A stretch of DNA of 36,377 nt from Arcobacter sp. GTDB taxonomy: Bacteria; Campylobacterota; Campylobacteria; Campylobacterales; Arcobacteraceae. Positions within the stretch are counted from its first letter, which is position 1; each line of letters starts with the position of its first letter. Both the position numbers and the translations under genes were made by a program. Location of the stretch: positions 1-36,377 of the forward strand of contig DQSS01000257.1 of the NCBI GenBank assembly GCA_015663165.1, written 5' to 3'. This document shows positions 1 to 9,759 of this stretch, piece by piece. The notes below the pieces were generated by a model that saw only the letters and a list, made by a program, of their open reading frames with translations, ran no database searches and was not told the origin of the DNA.

Positions 1-447
1 ACTTAGTATAGCATCTTTTGCATTATTGATTATATTTATTAGTACTTGAGAAAGTTCTCTATCATAACCATTGCATTCTAAACTTTCATCTTCAAAAAAC
101 TTATATAATTTTACACCTTTTGCATCTAGTATAGGCTTTATGATTGACTCTATTCTTTTTATGTTTTTTATTATTTTAAAGATAGTTTTTTCTTTATCTT
201 CTTTTAAAAAATCTCTAAAGTCATCTATAGTTTGAGCAAGATATTGTGTTCTTTGTGTGATGTTATCTAAAGATTCATACATCGCTTCATCCGTAATCAT
301 ATCCATTTCATGTTGAAACTTGATTCCAGTAGCTTCTGTTGAGATTGCGTTAAGGGGTTGTTTAAATTGATGAATTATATTTTCAAACATTTCACCAAGA
401 AGTGAGTATTTTTCTTTTTGGCTCTCTAAGTTCACTTCTTGTTTCAA
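1..447 (-). CDS. Sensor histidine kinase, C-terminal part cut by window start (partial)
   Basis: Manual reverse-strand translation from TTG at 447..445: MKQEVNLESQKEKYSLLGEMFENIIHQFKQPLNAISTEATGIKF...ELSQVLINIINNAKDAILS. Shows an H-box (HQFKQPLNAIS) and an N-box (LSQVLINIINNAKDA). SD-like AGAGGA lies upstream of TTG. Not in the ORF track because it is truncated. Confidence 0.85.
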   Translation of the reverse strand, partial: MKQEVNLESQKEKYSLLGEMFENIIHQFKQPLNAISTEATGIKFQHEMDMITDEAMYESLDNITQRTQYLAQTIDDFRDFLKEDKEKTIFKIIKNIKRIESIIKPILDAKGVKLYKFFEDESLECNGYDRELSQVLINIINNAKDAILS

Positions 448-457
448 AATATCCTCT

Positions 458-1279
458 TTATATATTTTCTATTTTTTTTACAACATTTTGAATAATCCAA
501 TCAGGAGTTGAAGCCCCTGCAGTTATTCCACAATTTTCTTTATTTTTAAACCAATTGTTATCTAAATCATTTTCATCTTCGATTAGGTAACTTATAATAT
601 TTTCTTCGCAGATATTAAATAGTTGTTTTGTATTTGATGAATTTTTTCCACCAATAACAATCATAATATCAACTTTTGCACTAAGCTCTCTAGCTGCTGC
701 TTGGTTTTCAAATGTAGCATCGCAAATAGTATTGAAAACTCTGACTTCTTTATATTTTAAAATAAGTTTATTTACTATATCTAAATATTGCTCTTTTTGT
801 TTAGTAGTTTGAGCAACTGTTGCAATATTTTCATATTTGAAGTTGATACTATCCAATTCTTTAGCATTCTTTACAACAAAGACATCATCTCCATAAGATT
901 TTACACCTTTTACTTCAGGATGATCATCATCCCCAAATATAACAACGCTATAGTTTTCTTCACTCATTTTTTTTACAATTTGTTGAGGAGTTGTTACAAA
1001 TGGACAAGTTGCATTTATGACTTTAGCGTCTTTTGCTTTTAAGTCTTTTAAATCATTCTTTGGAATACCATGTGTTCTTATTATAATAGTGTCGTTTGGT
1101 TTTACTTCTTCAAGTGAATTGTAAAGTCCTACATTAAAGTCTTTACTTAACCTATCTATCTCTTTTTGGTTGTGTATTAGTGGTCCCATAGTTGCTGAAC
1201 TTTTGTGGTCTTGTGCAATTTTAATTGCTCTTTTAACACCAAAACAAAATCCATAACTAGTTGCTAATTGTACTTTCAT
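458..1279 (-). CDS. ispH: 4-hydroxy-3-methylbut-2-enyl diphosphate reductase
   Basis: ORF 273 aa; MKVQLATSYGFCFGVKRAI, TMGPLIHNQKEIDRL, NATCPFV and AGASTPDWIIQNV are IspH/LytB signatures. Confidence 0.97.
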   Translation of the reverse strand: MKVQLATSYGFCFGVKRAIKIAQDHKSSATMGPLIHNQKEIDRLSKDFNVGLYNSLEEVKPNDTIIIRTHGIPKNDLKDLKAKDAKVINATCPFVTTPQQIVKKMSEENYSVVIFGDDDHPEVKGVKSYGDDVFVVKNAKELDSINFKYENIATVAQTTKQKEQYLDIVNKLILKYKEVRVFNTICDATFENQAAARELSAKVDIMIVIGGKNSSNTKQLFNICEENIISYLIEDENDLDNNWFKNKENCGITAGASTPDWIIQNVVKKIENI

Positions 1280-1280
1280 A

Positions 1281-2567
1281 TTAGTTCTTTAGTGACTCTA
1301 GTATTTCAGTAAAGTTTGGAAATGATGTTTCTATACATTGTGTATCTTGTACATCCATATCACATAATAATCCAGCAATAGCAAAACTCATTGCAATTCT
1401 ATGATCACCATGTGAATTTATACTTGCTTTATTTAGAGTTGAATTTCCTTGTATTGTATATCCGTCTTCATGCTCTGTGTATTTTACACCACAAAGTGCA
1501 AGACTGTTTACAACAGCAGATATTCTATCGCTTTCTTTTACTCTTAATTCTTTTGCATTTTTAACAACACTTGGTCCAGATGCAATTGACATAGCAATAC
1601 TAAGTGCAGGAAGTTCATCTATAAGCCATGCAATATTTTGTGAAACTTCAACACCTTTTAAAGTATCGTGTTCTACAACTATATCACCTATTGGTTCATA
1701 TAAATCTTCTTTTTGTATATAAGTAACTTTTGCACCCATTTTTTCTAGTATCTTATATGCTTCAATTCTTGTAGGATTTAAAGTAAGGTTTTTTAGTGTT
1801 ACTTTACTATTTGGTACAATAGCAGCTGCAACTGCAAAGAAAAATGCAGATGAAGGATCTGTTGGTACAGTTATATTAAGTGGTTTTAGTGGTTTTTCAA
1901 TAGGGTTTATTGCTATCCAACCATCATTTGTTTTTTTGATACATGCTCCCATACCATTTAGCATTCGCTCTGTGTGATCTCTACTTAGTAAATTTTCTTT
2001 ATAATATGATACTTCATCGCTTTGTATACCTGCTAGAATTAAAGCTGATTTTACTTGAGCTGAATCTATTGGACTGTGGTATTTAAATGACTTAAGTTTT
2101 CCACCTCTTATATGTAAGGGTGCTTTGTTTCCATCTTCTCTACCATCAATTGAAGCTCCAATAGCTCTTAATGGATCAGCAACTCTTTTCATAGGTCTTG
2201 ATCTTAGGTATTTATCACCTGTAAGTACAAAGCTACCTTCTATTCCAGCTAAAAGTCCTGCATAAAGTCTCATACCAGTTCCAGCATTTCCACAATCTAA
2301 TATGTCAGAAGGTTCGCTTAATTTTGAAGGAGGAGTTATAATAATAGTTTCGCCAAAGTCTTCGACACTTGCACCAAGCATAGCAGCTATTTTAAGAGAA
2401 TCCATAGTGTCTTCACCTCTTAAATAGTTTCTAATAGTAGAAGGCTTATCACTCAAAAGACTAAACATAGCACATCTATGTGATATAGACTTATCACTTG
2501 CAATATTATCAATTACAACATCAAAAGGTTTTATTAACTTTTTAACTTCTATATTTTTTTCTTTCAT
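1281..2567 (-). CDS. aroA: 3-phosphoshikimate 1-carboxyvinyltransferase (EPSP synthase)
   Basis: ORF 428 aa; [27 protein letters not shown] and [12 protein letters not shown] motifs. Confidence 0.97.
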   Translation of the reverse strand: MKEKNIEVKKLIKPFDVVIDNIASDKSISHRCAMFSLLSDKPSTIRNYLRGEDTMDSLKIAAMLGASVEDFGETIIITPPSKLSEPSDILDCGNAGTGMRLYAGLLAGIEGSFVLTGDKYLRSRPMKRVADPLRAIGASIDGREDGNKAPLHIRGGKLKSFKYHSPIDSAQVKSALILAGIQSDEVSYYKENLLSRDHTERMLNGMGACIKKTNDGWIAINPIEKPLKPLNITVPTDPSSAFFFAVAAAIVPNSKVTLKNLTLNPTRIEAYKILEKMGAKVTYIQKEDLYEPIGDIVVEHDTLKGVEVSQNIAWLIDELPALSIAMSIASGPSVVKNAKELRVKESDRISAVVNSLALCGVKYTEHEDGYTIQGNSTLNKASINSHGDHRIAMSFAIAGLLCDMDVQDTQCIETSFPNFTEILESLKN

Positions 2568-2581
2568 TTTGTCTCCTAATA

Positions 2582-4900
2582 TTATCTAAGACTAATATTT
2601 AATTTTTCTTCTAAACTAGTTTGGATTTTATCCATGATTGATTTTATATCTTCTTCTTCCAATGTTTTAACATCTGATTGAAGTACAAACTTGATAGTTA
2701 AACTAGAGCTTTCACCTAGTTTTTCATCACTATAAATATCTATAAGATTATATTGTTTTAATTCTTTAATTCTCAAACTATTTAAAACTTTTTTTATCTC
2801 TTTATATTCCATAGTGTTTGGTACAACTACACTTAAATCTCTTTTAGAGTTTTGAAATTTTGAAATATCAGATGCTTTTATTAAGTTATTTGATAGCTTT
2901 TCAAAATCTATTTGAGCAAGATAAGTATCAGAACTTATATCAAAGTCACTAGCAACACTTGGGTGTAGTTTACTAATAAATCCAATTTTCTTGCCAGCTT
3001 GAATTATATTTGCACATTGGTATGGATGTAAAAATTTATCTGTTATATCTGTTTTAACTTCAAGTTCAAATTCACCAATACAGTTAGTAATCTTTTGTCC
3101 AAAATCAAACAGATTCATATTTGATGGTTTTCCACTATTACTTAATGCTTCATCTTCTTTTTGTCCAGAAAATACAAATGCTAATTTCTTAGATTCATTT
3201 CTTTGTTTGTCAAAAATAGTACCTATTTCAAATAAAGCTATAGATTTTAAACCTTGCTTTTCATTTGTAGATACTGCTTGAATCAAGTTTAAAAGTAATG
3301 TTGTTCTAAATGTATTTAAATCAGCTGTTATAGGATTTAAGATATCTTTTTTATCTACTACTGTTTCGTATGAATATTTTTGAAGTAATTCTCTTGAAGA
3401 GAAAACATAAGTAGTTGTTTCAAAGAAATTATTTGAAACTGCTGCTGCTCTTATTTTATTTTTCATAACTAATTCATCTGAAATAGCATTTGTTCTATTT
3501 ACTTCTGCAATTGCTAATGGTTTTGCTTGAATATTATCAATACCAATCATTCTTACAATCTCTTCAGTTATATCTGCAATATTTACTAAGTCATGTCTAG
3601 CTGCTGGAATAGTTCCTGTTAAAACATGGTTTATAATTTTACTGTCAGAAAAACCAAGTGAAGTTAAAATATTTTCTATTTGTAGTTTATCTATATCTTG
3701 ACCTACGATTTTATTGATTCTTTCAATATTTATATCAATAGTTCTTTTAGGAATATCAGTAATAAAGTCAACTTGACCTTTGTATATTGAAGCACCGTTT
3801 GCTGATACTAATCTCATAAGATAATTGATTCCAAATTCTAAATCAGGATTACTCCCTCTTGAACTTTTATAGTAAACATCACCAGTTTTTTGCTTTGTAG
3901 TAAATACTTTTTGTGCTAATTCAGATGGATTTGTATAAGATGCTTCAAATACAACAGTATCATCTTCTTTAGATATATAACCACTTTCAATTCCAATAAT
4001 ACTTAATGGTGTTTCTCCAGATATTTCTGTAAATCCATTTTTAGTTTTAGATATTTTTAATGAAATTGAAGAATCTTTTTTTGCAATTGCTTGCGTATAA
4101 ATATTTAATAACACTCCAGTAGAGTGAACTCCATAAGCTACCAATGTTTCAATATTTGTACCTTTTTCTATACCAACAAAAGCAGTTCTTATTTTATATA
4201 ATATAGGAGTATTCAAATTTTTAATATCAGCAACTTTATATAATAAATTGCACTCAAAGTCATTATTTGATTCTATTTCTAAAATTCTTCCAATTGCTCT
4301 TGAGTCTTCATTTATTTTTTCATCACATTTTAGTAACGGTATATTAAAATAAGCACTTAAATCTTTAGCAACACCATAAATATTTAGGCAGTCACCTCTG
4401 TTTGCTGTCAGTTCTATTTCAATTATATCATCGTTTATCATTTTATATTCATTTAGTTCTTTACCTAGAACCAATTTGCCTATAGAATCATCAAGTTCTA
4501 GAATACCATCGTTCATTTTTGGTAGTCCTATTTCATTTGAACTACAAATCATTCCAATAGAATCTTCACCTCTTAGTTTTGCTTTTTTTATAATAAAATC
4601 AGCCCCAAGGTTAGTTCCAACAGTAGCAACTGGTACAAATTGTCCTTTTGCAACATTTTTAGCTCCACAAACTATTTGAACGCTTGAATCTCCTAAATCT
4701 ACTTGGCAAATATTTAATTTATCAGCATCAGGATGTTTTATACAATCAGTCACAAAACCAATAAGAACACCTTCTGCTATATTAGGCGTTTTGATACTAT
4801 CAACTTCTAGCCCAATTGAGTTTAATGCTTTGCATATTGTTTGTGTTGATATGTTTGTAATATCAATAAATTCTCTTAGCCATGTTCTTGTAATAATCAT
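2582..4900 (-). CDS. pheT: Phenylalanine--tRNA ligase beta subunit
   Basis: ORF 772 aa; N-terminal tRNA-binding domain ([15 protein letters not shown]), B3/B5 domains, C-terminal anticodon-binding-like domain; adjacent to pheS with a 4-bp overlap. Confidence 0.97.
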   Translation of the reverse strand: MIITRTWLREFIDITNISTQTICKALNSIGLEVDSIKTPNIAEGVLIGFVTDCIKHPDADKLNICQVDLGDSSVQIVCGAKNVAKGQFVPVATVGTNLGADFIIKKAKLRGEDSIGMICSSNEIGLPKMNDGILELDDSIGKLVLGKELNEYKMINDDIIEIELTANRGDCLNIYGVAKDLSAYFNIPLLKCDEKINEDSRAIGRILEIESNNDFECNLLYKVADIKNLNTPILYKIRTAFVGIEKGTNIETLVAYGVHSTGVLLNIYTQAIAKKDSSISLKISKTKNGFTEISGETPLSIIGIESGYISKEDDTVVFEASYTNPSELAQKVFTTKQKTGDVYYKSSRGSNPDLEFGINYLMRLVSANGASIYKGQVDFITDIPKRTIDINIERINKIVGQDIDKLQIENILTSLGFSDSKIINHVLTGTIPAARHDLVNIADITEEIVRMIGIDNIQAKPLAIAEVNRTNAISDELVMKNKIRAAAVSNNFFETTTYVFSSRELLQKYSYETVVDKKDILNPITADLNTFRTTLLLNLIQAVSTNEKQGLKSIALFEIGTIFDKQRNESKKLAFVFSGQKEDEALSNSGKPSNMNLFDFGQKITNCIGEFELEVKTDITDKFLHPYQCANIIQAGKKIGFISKLHPSVASDFDISSDTYLAQIDFEKLSNNLIKASDISKFQNSKRDLSVVVPNTMEYKEIKKVLNSLRIKELKQYNLIDIYSDEKLGESSSLTIKFVLQSDVKTLEEEDIKSIMDKIQTSLEEKLNISLR

Positions 4901-5892
4901 CTAAACTGTCCTAATAATTTTATGTCACTTTCAAATAAACTTCGTAAATCGCCAATTTTATGTATAAGCATTGCAAATCTTTCAATTCCTAATCCAAAAG
5001 CATATCCACTTACATTTTTATATCCAACAGCTGTAAATACATTTTCATCAACTATTCCACAACCTAGTACTTCAAGCCAACCTGTATGTGAACAAACTCT
5101 ACAACCTTTTCCTTCACAAAATACACAAGAGATATCAACTTCACTTGATGGTTCAGTAAAAGGGAAAAATGAAGGTCTAAATCTAACTTCAACTTCTCCG
5201 AACATATGTTGTAAAAATTCAATCATTACATGTTTTAGGTTTGCAAAAGAAACTGTACCTAGCTCATCTACAACTAAACCTTCAACTTGACTAAACATAG
5301 GCGTATGTGTAATATCAAAATCTTTTCTAAAAACTGTACCGGGAGCTATCATTCTAATTGGTGGCTTTTGGCTCATCATAGTTCTAATTTGTACTGGACT
5401 TGTATGTGTTCTTAGTACTTTGTTATCTTTTGTATAAAAAGTATCTTGCATATCTCTTGCAGGATGATACGCAGGTAAGTTAAGTGCTTCAAAGTTATGA
5501 AAGTCATCTTCTACAAGTGGACCCTCTTCAACAGAAAAGTTAAGATTTTGAAAATATGTGATAACTCTATCCATAGTATCTTGTACTGGATGAAATGCAC
5601 CACTTTGTATTTTTGCAGAAAATGCAGTCACATCTATCTTATCTTCTTTTAGTTGTGCTTCTAGTGCTATAGCCATAAGAATTGTCTTTTTAGCTTCTAA
5701 GCTTTTTGTTACTGCACCTTTTTTTTCATTTAGGTTTTTTGCAAACTCTTTTTTATCTTCATTTGCAATATCTTTCATTTTGGCAAATTCTAAAGTTAAA
5801 GAACCCTTTTTACCTAAAATATTTACTCTTATAGTTTCTAATTCATCTAAAGATGAAGCACTTTCAATTGTATCTAGCCATTGATTATCCAA
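4897..5892 (-). CDS. pheS: Phenylalanine--tRNA ligase alpha subunit
   Basis: ORF 331 aa; class II motifs [50 protein letters not shown]. Confidence 0.97.
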   Translation of the reverse strand: MDNQWLDTIESASSLDELETIRVNILGKKGSLTLEFAKMKDIANEDKKEFAKNLNEKKGAVTKSLEAKKTILMAIALEAQLKEDKIDVTAFSAKIQSGAFHPVQDTMDRVITYFQNLNFSVEEGPLVEDDFHNFEALNLPAYHPARDMQDTFYTKDNKVLRTHTSPVQIRTMMSQKPPIRMIAPGTVFRKDFDITHTPMFSQVEGLVVDELGTVSFANLKHVMIEFLQHMFGEVEVRFRPSFFPFTEPSSEVDISCVFCEGKGCRVCSHTGWLEVLGCGIVDENVFTAVGYKNVSGYAFGLGIERFAMLIHKIGDLRSLFESDIKLLGQFR

Positions 5893-6010
5893 CGATTTCT
5901 CCTAAGTCATAATTTATTATTATGTATATATTCGTGATTATACTTAATATTTAATTATAGTTTGGTTATACTATTTTGTAAGATTAAATAGTAAAAATAT
6001 AGGAGAAAAT

Positions 6011-6337
6011 ATGTGTCTTTTTTGTAAAATAATTTCTGGAGATATTCCAAATAAAACAGTACTTGAAAATGAAAACTTTTTAGCATTTGAGGATATAAAT
6101 CCACAAGCTAAAATTCATGTTTTAATAATACCAAAAGTGCATATTGCGTCATTTAATGAAATGACATCAAATATAATGCAAGAGATGACACCATTTATTC
6201 AAGAAGTAGCTCTGACTCTTGGTGTAAAAAGTGATGGATATAGACTAATAACAAATATTGGTTCAAATGGTGGTCAAGAAGTAGGACATATCCACTTTCA
6301 TCTTTTAGCTGGTGAAAAGTTAGGTTCAATAATATAA
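6011..6337 (+). CDS. HIT family (HinT-like) purine nucleoside phosphoramidase
   Basis: ORF 108 aa; CLFCKIISGDIP...; histidine triad GHIHFHLLAG; SD AGGAGAA upstream. Confidence 0.93.
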   Translation: MCLFCKIISGDIPNKTVLENENFLAFEDINPQAKIHVLIIPKVHIASFNEMTSNIMQEMTPFIQEVALTLGVKSDGYRLITNIGSNGGQEVGHIHFHLLAGEKLGSII

Positions 6338-6350
6338 ATTATTTTGGGCA

Positions 6351-6388
6351 TAAAAAAAGGTTTAGTTAAGTACTAAACCCTTTTTTAT
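6351..6388. terminator. Bidirectional Rho-independent terminator between convergent HIT gene and accA
   Basis: AAAAAAAGGTTTAGTtaagtACTAAACCCTTTTTT: perfect GGTTTAGT/ACTAAACC stem flanked by A- and T-tracts in a convergent intergenic gap. Confidence 0.85.
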
Positions 6389-6403
6389 TGTATATTTTAA
6401 AGA

Positions 6404-7336
6404 CTATTGAAAACTACCAAGACTCATAAGTCTTTGATATCGTTTCTCAGTTCTTACTTCGTGTGATAATTCTTTTAATTCCTTAACAGAGTCTAAGAAG
6501 TAATCACCAAGTGCAGATATAGCTTCATCTCTACTTCTATGCGCTCCAATTAATGGTTCATTGATAATATCATCAACTAAGTTATAGTTCTTTAAATCAG
6601 CAGATGTTATTTTAAGAGCATTAGTTGCAGTTTCAACCATCGCTTGATCTTTCCATAAAATACTAGCACAACCTTCAGGAGAAATAACAGAATATACACT
6701 ATATCTCATCATTGCCAATCTATCACCAATAGATATTGCTAAAGCACCACCAGAACCACCTTCACCAATTACAACTGAAATAATAATAGTATTCATGTCA
6801 CTTAGTTCAAATAAGTTTCTAGCAATTGCTTCACTTTGAGATCTTTCTTCTGCACCAATTCCAGGATATGCACCTGGAGTATCTACTAAAAATAGAATTG
6901 GTAAATTGAATTTTTCAGCCATTTTAGCTGCTCTTAATGCTTTTCTATAACCTTCAGGATTTGGCATACCAAAATTTCTTTTGATTTTATTTTTAACGCC
7001 TCTACCTTTTTGCTCTCCAATTACAACACACTTTTGATCACCAATATATCCTAAATAACAAACAATTGCTTGGTCATCAGTAAGATGTCTATCTCCATGT
7101 ATTTCATAAGAATCAGTCATAAGACCTCTGATATAATCTAAAGCATAAGGACGATCAGGATGACGAGCTAATTTTAGTTTTTGAAAATCACTAAGATTAG
7201 AATATGTTTTTTCTACTTCTAAAGCTAGTTTTTTTTCTAAAATAGTTGCTGCATATTCATCTGCCTTAGTCTTTGCAACTATTATTTCATCTTCAATCTT
7301 TTTTATATTTTCTTCAAAATCTAAATATGTTGCCAT
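6404..7336 (-). CDS. accA: Acetyl-CoA carboxylase carboxyltransferase subunit alpha
   Basis: ORF 310 aa; [67 protein letters not shown]. Confidence 0.97.
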   Translation of the reverse strand: MATYLDFEENIKKIEDEIIVAKTKADEYAATILEKKLALEVEKTYSNLSDFQKLKLARHPDRPYALDYIRGLMTDSYEIHGDRHLTDDQAIVCYLGYIGDQKCVVIGEQKGRGVKNKIKRNFGMPNPEGYRKALRAAKMAEKFNLPILFLVDTPGAYPGIGAEERSQSEAIARNLFELSDMNTIIISVVIGEGGSGGALAISIGDRLAMMRYSVYSVISPEGCASILWKDQAMVETATNALKITSADLKNYNLVDDIINEPLIGAHRSRDEAISALGDYFLDSVKELKELSHEVRTEKRYQRLMSLGSFQ

Positions 7337-7349
7337 TTTAATACCTTAA

Positions 7350-8606
7350 TTACTTAGAATACTTTTTCATGATTATAACACCATTAGTTCCACCAAACCC
7401 AAAAGAGTTTGACATAACGATATTTAAATCAGCTTTTCTTGCATTTTCTGCAACATAATCTAAAGTACAGTTTTCATCTGCTTCAATTTGATTGATTGTT
7501 GGAGGTATGATACCTTCTTGCATAGCTTTTATAGAGATAATAGCTTCAATAGAGCCAGCAGCTCCTAAACAGTGACCAATTTGACCTTTTGTAGAAGTTA
7601 CAGGAGGACATTCTTGATTACCTTCAAATAATTCTTTTAAAGCTGCAGTTTCATTTTTGTCATTTACAGGTGTAGATGTTCCGTGCGCATTTACATAATC
7701 AATATGTAGTTCGCCACCATTTGCTTTTTTAGCCATCTTATATGCAGCCTTCATAGCTCTTAATGGTCCATCTTGAGTTGGAGTTGTAATATGATTTGCA
7801 TCACCGCTTTCTCCAAATCCTAAGATTTCAGCATATATCTTAGCTCCTCTAGCTTCTGCAGATTCTAAAGTTTCTACAACTAATGCACCAGCACCTTCAC
7901 CCATAACAAAACCATCTCTGTTTTTATCAAAAGGTCTTGATGCTGTTTTAGGATCGTCATTTCTAGTACTTAGAGCTTTCATTGCTGCAAATCCACCAAT
8001 TCCTGCACCTGTAACAGCTGATTCTGCACCAATTACAAGCATCTTAGAAGCACCACCTAAAGCAATAGTTTTAAAAGCTTCTCCAATTGCATGTGTTCCA
8101 GCTGCACAGGCAGTTACAACAGAAAGATTTGGACCTTTTAAGTTATGTTGAATTGTTACAAATCCACCAAGCATATTTACTAATGAAGATGGTATGAAAA
8201 ATGGAGATATTTTTCCAGGACCTCTATTTGATAAGATAATTGAATTCTTTTCAATATTTGGTAATCCACCAATTCCAGAAGCTGAAACGATTCCAAACTC
8301 ATCTGCAATGTCATTTGATATTTTGCCATCTTCATCTGCTAGTCCACAATCTTTGATTGCTTCTAGTGAGGCATGAATACCAAGTTGAACAAATCTATCA
8401 GCTTTTTTAGCTTCTTTTTTACCCATGATTGCAGCAGGATCAAAGTCTTTTACTTCTCCTGCAATTTGTGCACTATATGCACTCGCATCAAATAATGAAA
8501 TTGTGTCAATTCCACAATTACCTTCAACTATTGAATTAAAAGATTCTTCAACATTGTTTCCTAATGAATTTATCATTCCTATACCGGTTACTACAACTCT
8601 TTGCAT
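7350..8606 (-). CDS. fabF: Beta-ketoacyl-ACP synthase II
   Basis: ORF 418 aa; VVTGIGMINSLGNN, active-site VVTACAAGTHAIG, VNAHGTSTPVND, NSFGFGGTNG. Confidence 0.97.
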   Translation of the reverse strand: MQRVVVTGIGMINSLGNNVEESFNSIVEGNCGIDTISLFDASAYSAQIAGEVKDFDPAAIMGKKEAKKADRFVQLGIHASLEAIKDCGLADEDGKISNDIADEFGIVSASGIGGLPNIEKNSIILSNRGPGKISPFFIPSSLVNMLGGFVTIQHNLKGPNLSVVTACAAGTHAIGEAFKTIALGGASKMLVIGAESAVTGAGIGGFAAMKALSTRNDDPKTASRPFDKNRDGFVMGEGAGALVVETLESAEARGAKIYAEILGFGESGDANHITTPTQDGPLRAMKAAYKMAKKANGGELHIDYVNAHGTSTPVNDKNETAALKELFEGNQECPPVTSTKGQIGHCLGAAGSIEAIISIKAMQEGIIPPTINQIEADENCTLDYVAENARKADLNIVMSNSFGFGGTNGVIIMKKYSK

Positions 8607-8693
8607 ATCTATTTGTGCTCCATTTTATGAAATTTAATTATAAATTAATAAAAAATTAGAATATAATTCTTTTTTAATCTATAAATATTTTTA

Positions 8694-8716
8694 TAATAAG
8701 GGTAAACCCCTTATTA
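8694..8716. terminator. Possible partial terminator/attenuator hairpin between acpP and fabF
   Basis: AATAAGGGtaaaccCCTTATT inverted repeat directly after the acpP stop; downstream minus-strand sequence is AT-rich but not a clean U-tract. Confidence 0.4.
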
Positions 8717-8720
8717 ATAA

Positions 8721-8945
8721 CTATTTGTTATCTTCGATGTATTTTAACGCATCTGCAACAGTTAAGATACCTTCAGCATCTTCATCTGGAATTTCAATAT
8801 CAAATTCTTCTTCTAAAGCCATTACTAGCTCAACTACATCAAGAGAATCAGCACCTAAGTCCTCAATAAACTTTGAATCTTCTTTTACTTCTTCTGCATT
8901 ACAATCTAATTGTTCAACTACTACTGCTTTTACTTTATCTAACAT
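8721..8945 (-). CDS. acpP: Acyl carrier protein
   Basis: 74 aa from [13 protein letters not shown] with the [14 protein letters not shown] phosphopantetheine site. The ORF-track start at 9017 adds a non-homologous 24-aa extension overlapping fabG; internal ATG at 8945 preceded by AAAAAAGGAACAA is preferred. Confidence 0.96.
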   Translation of the reverse strand: MLDKVKAVVVEQLDCNAEEVKEDSKFIEDLGADSLDVVELVMALEEEFDIEIPDEDAEGILTVADALKYIEDNK

Positions 8946-8997
8946 ATTTGTTCCTTTTTTATTAGTTTCATTGTTATTATACCAAATTTTCTTAAAA

Positions 8998-9741
8998 TTA
9001 AGTATAAAGCCCGCCATTTACTTTTAATACTTCTCCTGTAATATAAGTAGAATGGTCACTTAGTAAAAATGCTACAGCATCCGCTACTTCTTTTGCTTCA
9101 CCAAATCTTTTAAGTGGTATATTTCTTGTATATTCATCTTTTACTTCTTGCTTTAGTTCATCAGTCATATCAGTTCTAATAAACCCTGGAGTTACTGCAT
9201 TGAATCTTATAGCTCTAGCACTTCCTTCTTTTGCAAACGCTTTAGTCATAGTGTTTACTCCACCTTTAGATGCAGAATAATTTGTTTGACCTGGATTTCC
9301 CATTTCTCCTACTATTGAAGAGATATTTACAACTGCTCCAAATTTCTTTTTACTCATAGTTTTAAGTGCATCTCTACATCCAATAAATGTAGATGTCAAG
9401 TTTGCACCAATTACATCGTTGAAGTCTTGAAGTGACATTCTTATTGCTAGTTTATCCTTTGTAATTCCTGCATTGTTTACAAGATAAGATAAAGCTCCAT
9501 CACTGTCAATTATTATTTTAATCATACTAGCCCAATCAGCTTCAATAGATACATCACCTTTAATAACAGCAGCAACTCCACCAGCAGCCTCAATCTCTGC
9601 TTTAACTGCATCAGCAAGTTCAGGTTTACTTCTATAGTTAATCCATACTTTTAGTCCATAAGTTGCAAGTTCTTTTGCAACCTCTGCTCCTATACCTTTA
9701 CTTGCGCCTGTAACTAATACGTTTGTTCCTGTGAATTTCAT
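8998..9741 (-). CDS. fabG: 3-oxoacyl-[acyl-carrier-protein] reductase
   Basis: ORF 247 aa; SDR motifs [41 protein letters not shown]. Confidence 0.95.
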   Translation of the reverse strand: MKFTGTNVLVTGASKGIGAEVAKELATYGLKVWINYRSKPELADAVKAEIEAAGGVAAVIKGDVSIEADWASMIKIIIDSDGALSYLVNNAGITKDKLAIRMSLQDFNDVIGANLTSTFIGCRDALKTMSKKKFGAVVNISSIVGEMGNPGQTNYSASKGGVNTMTKAFAKEGSARAIRFNAVTPGFIRTDMTDELKQEVKDEYTRNIPLKRFGEAKEVADAVAFLLSDHSTYITGEVLKVNGGLYT

Positions 9742-9759
9742 TTGTGTCCTTTATTAACT

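Noticed and set aside
788-1042. Plus-strand ORF of 84 aa inside ispH
   Set aside because: Antisense to a confidently identified gene, low-complexity F/I-rich translation typical of reverse-strand AT-rich coding DNA; no family resemblance.
4922-5290. Plus-strand ORF of 122 aa inside pheS
   Set aside because: Fully antisense to pheS; Ser/Pro-rich shadow ORF with no recognisable domain.
8946-9017. 24-aa N-terminal extension of acpP in the ORF track
   Set aside because: Overlaps fabG in another frame, not ACP-like; internal ATG at 8945 with a good SD gives the standard ACP length.
8725-9027. Plus-strand ORF of 100 aa overlapping acpP
   Set aside because: Antisense Ser-rich shadow of acpP coding strand.
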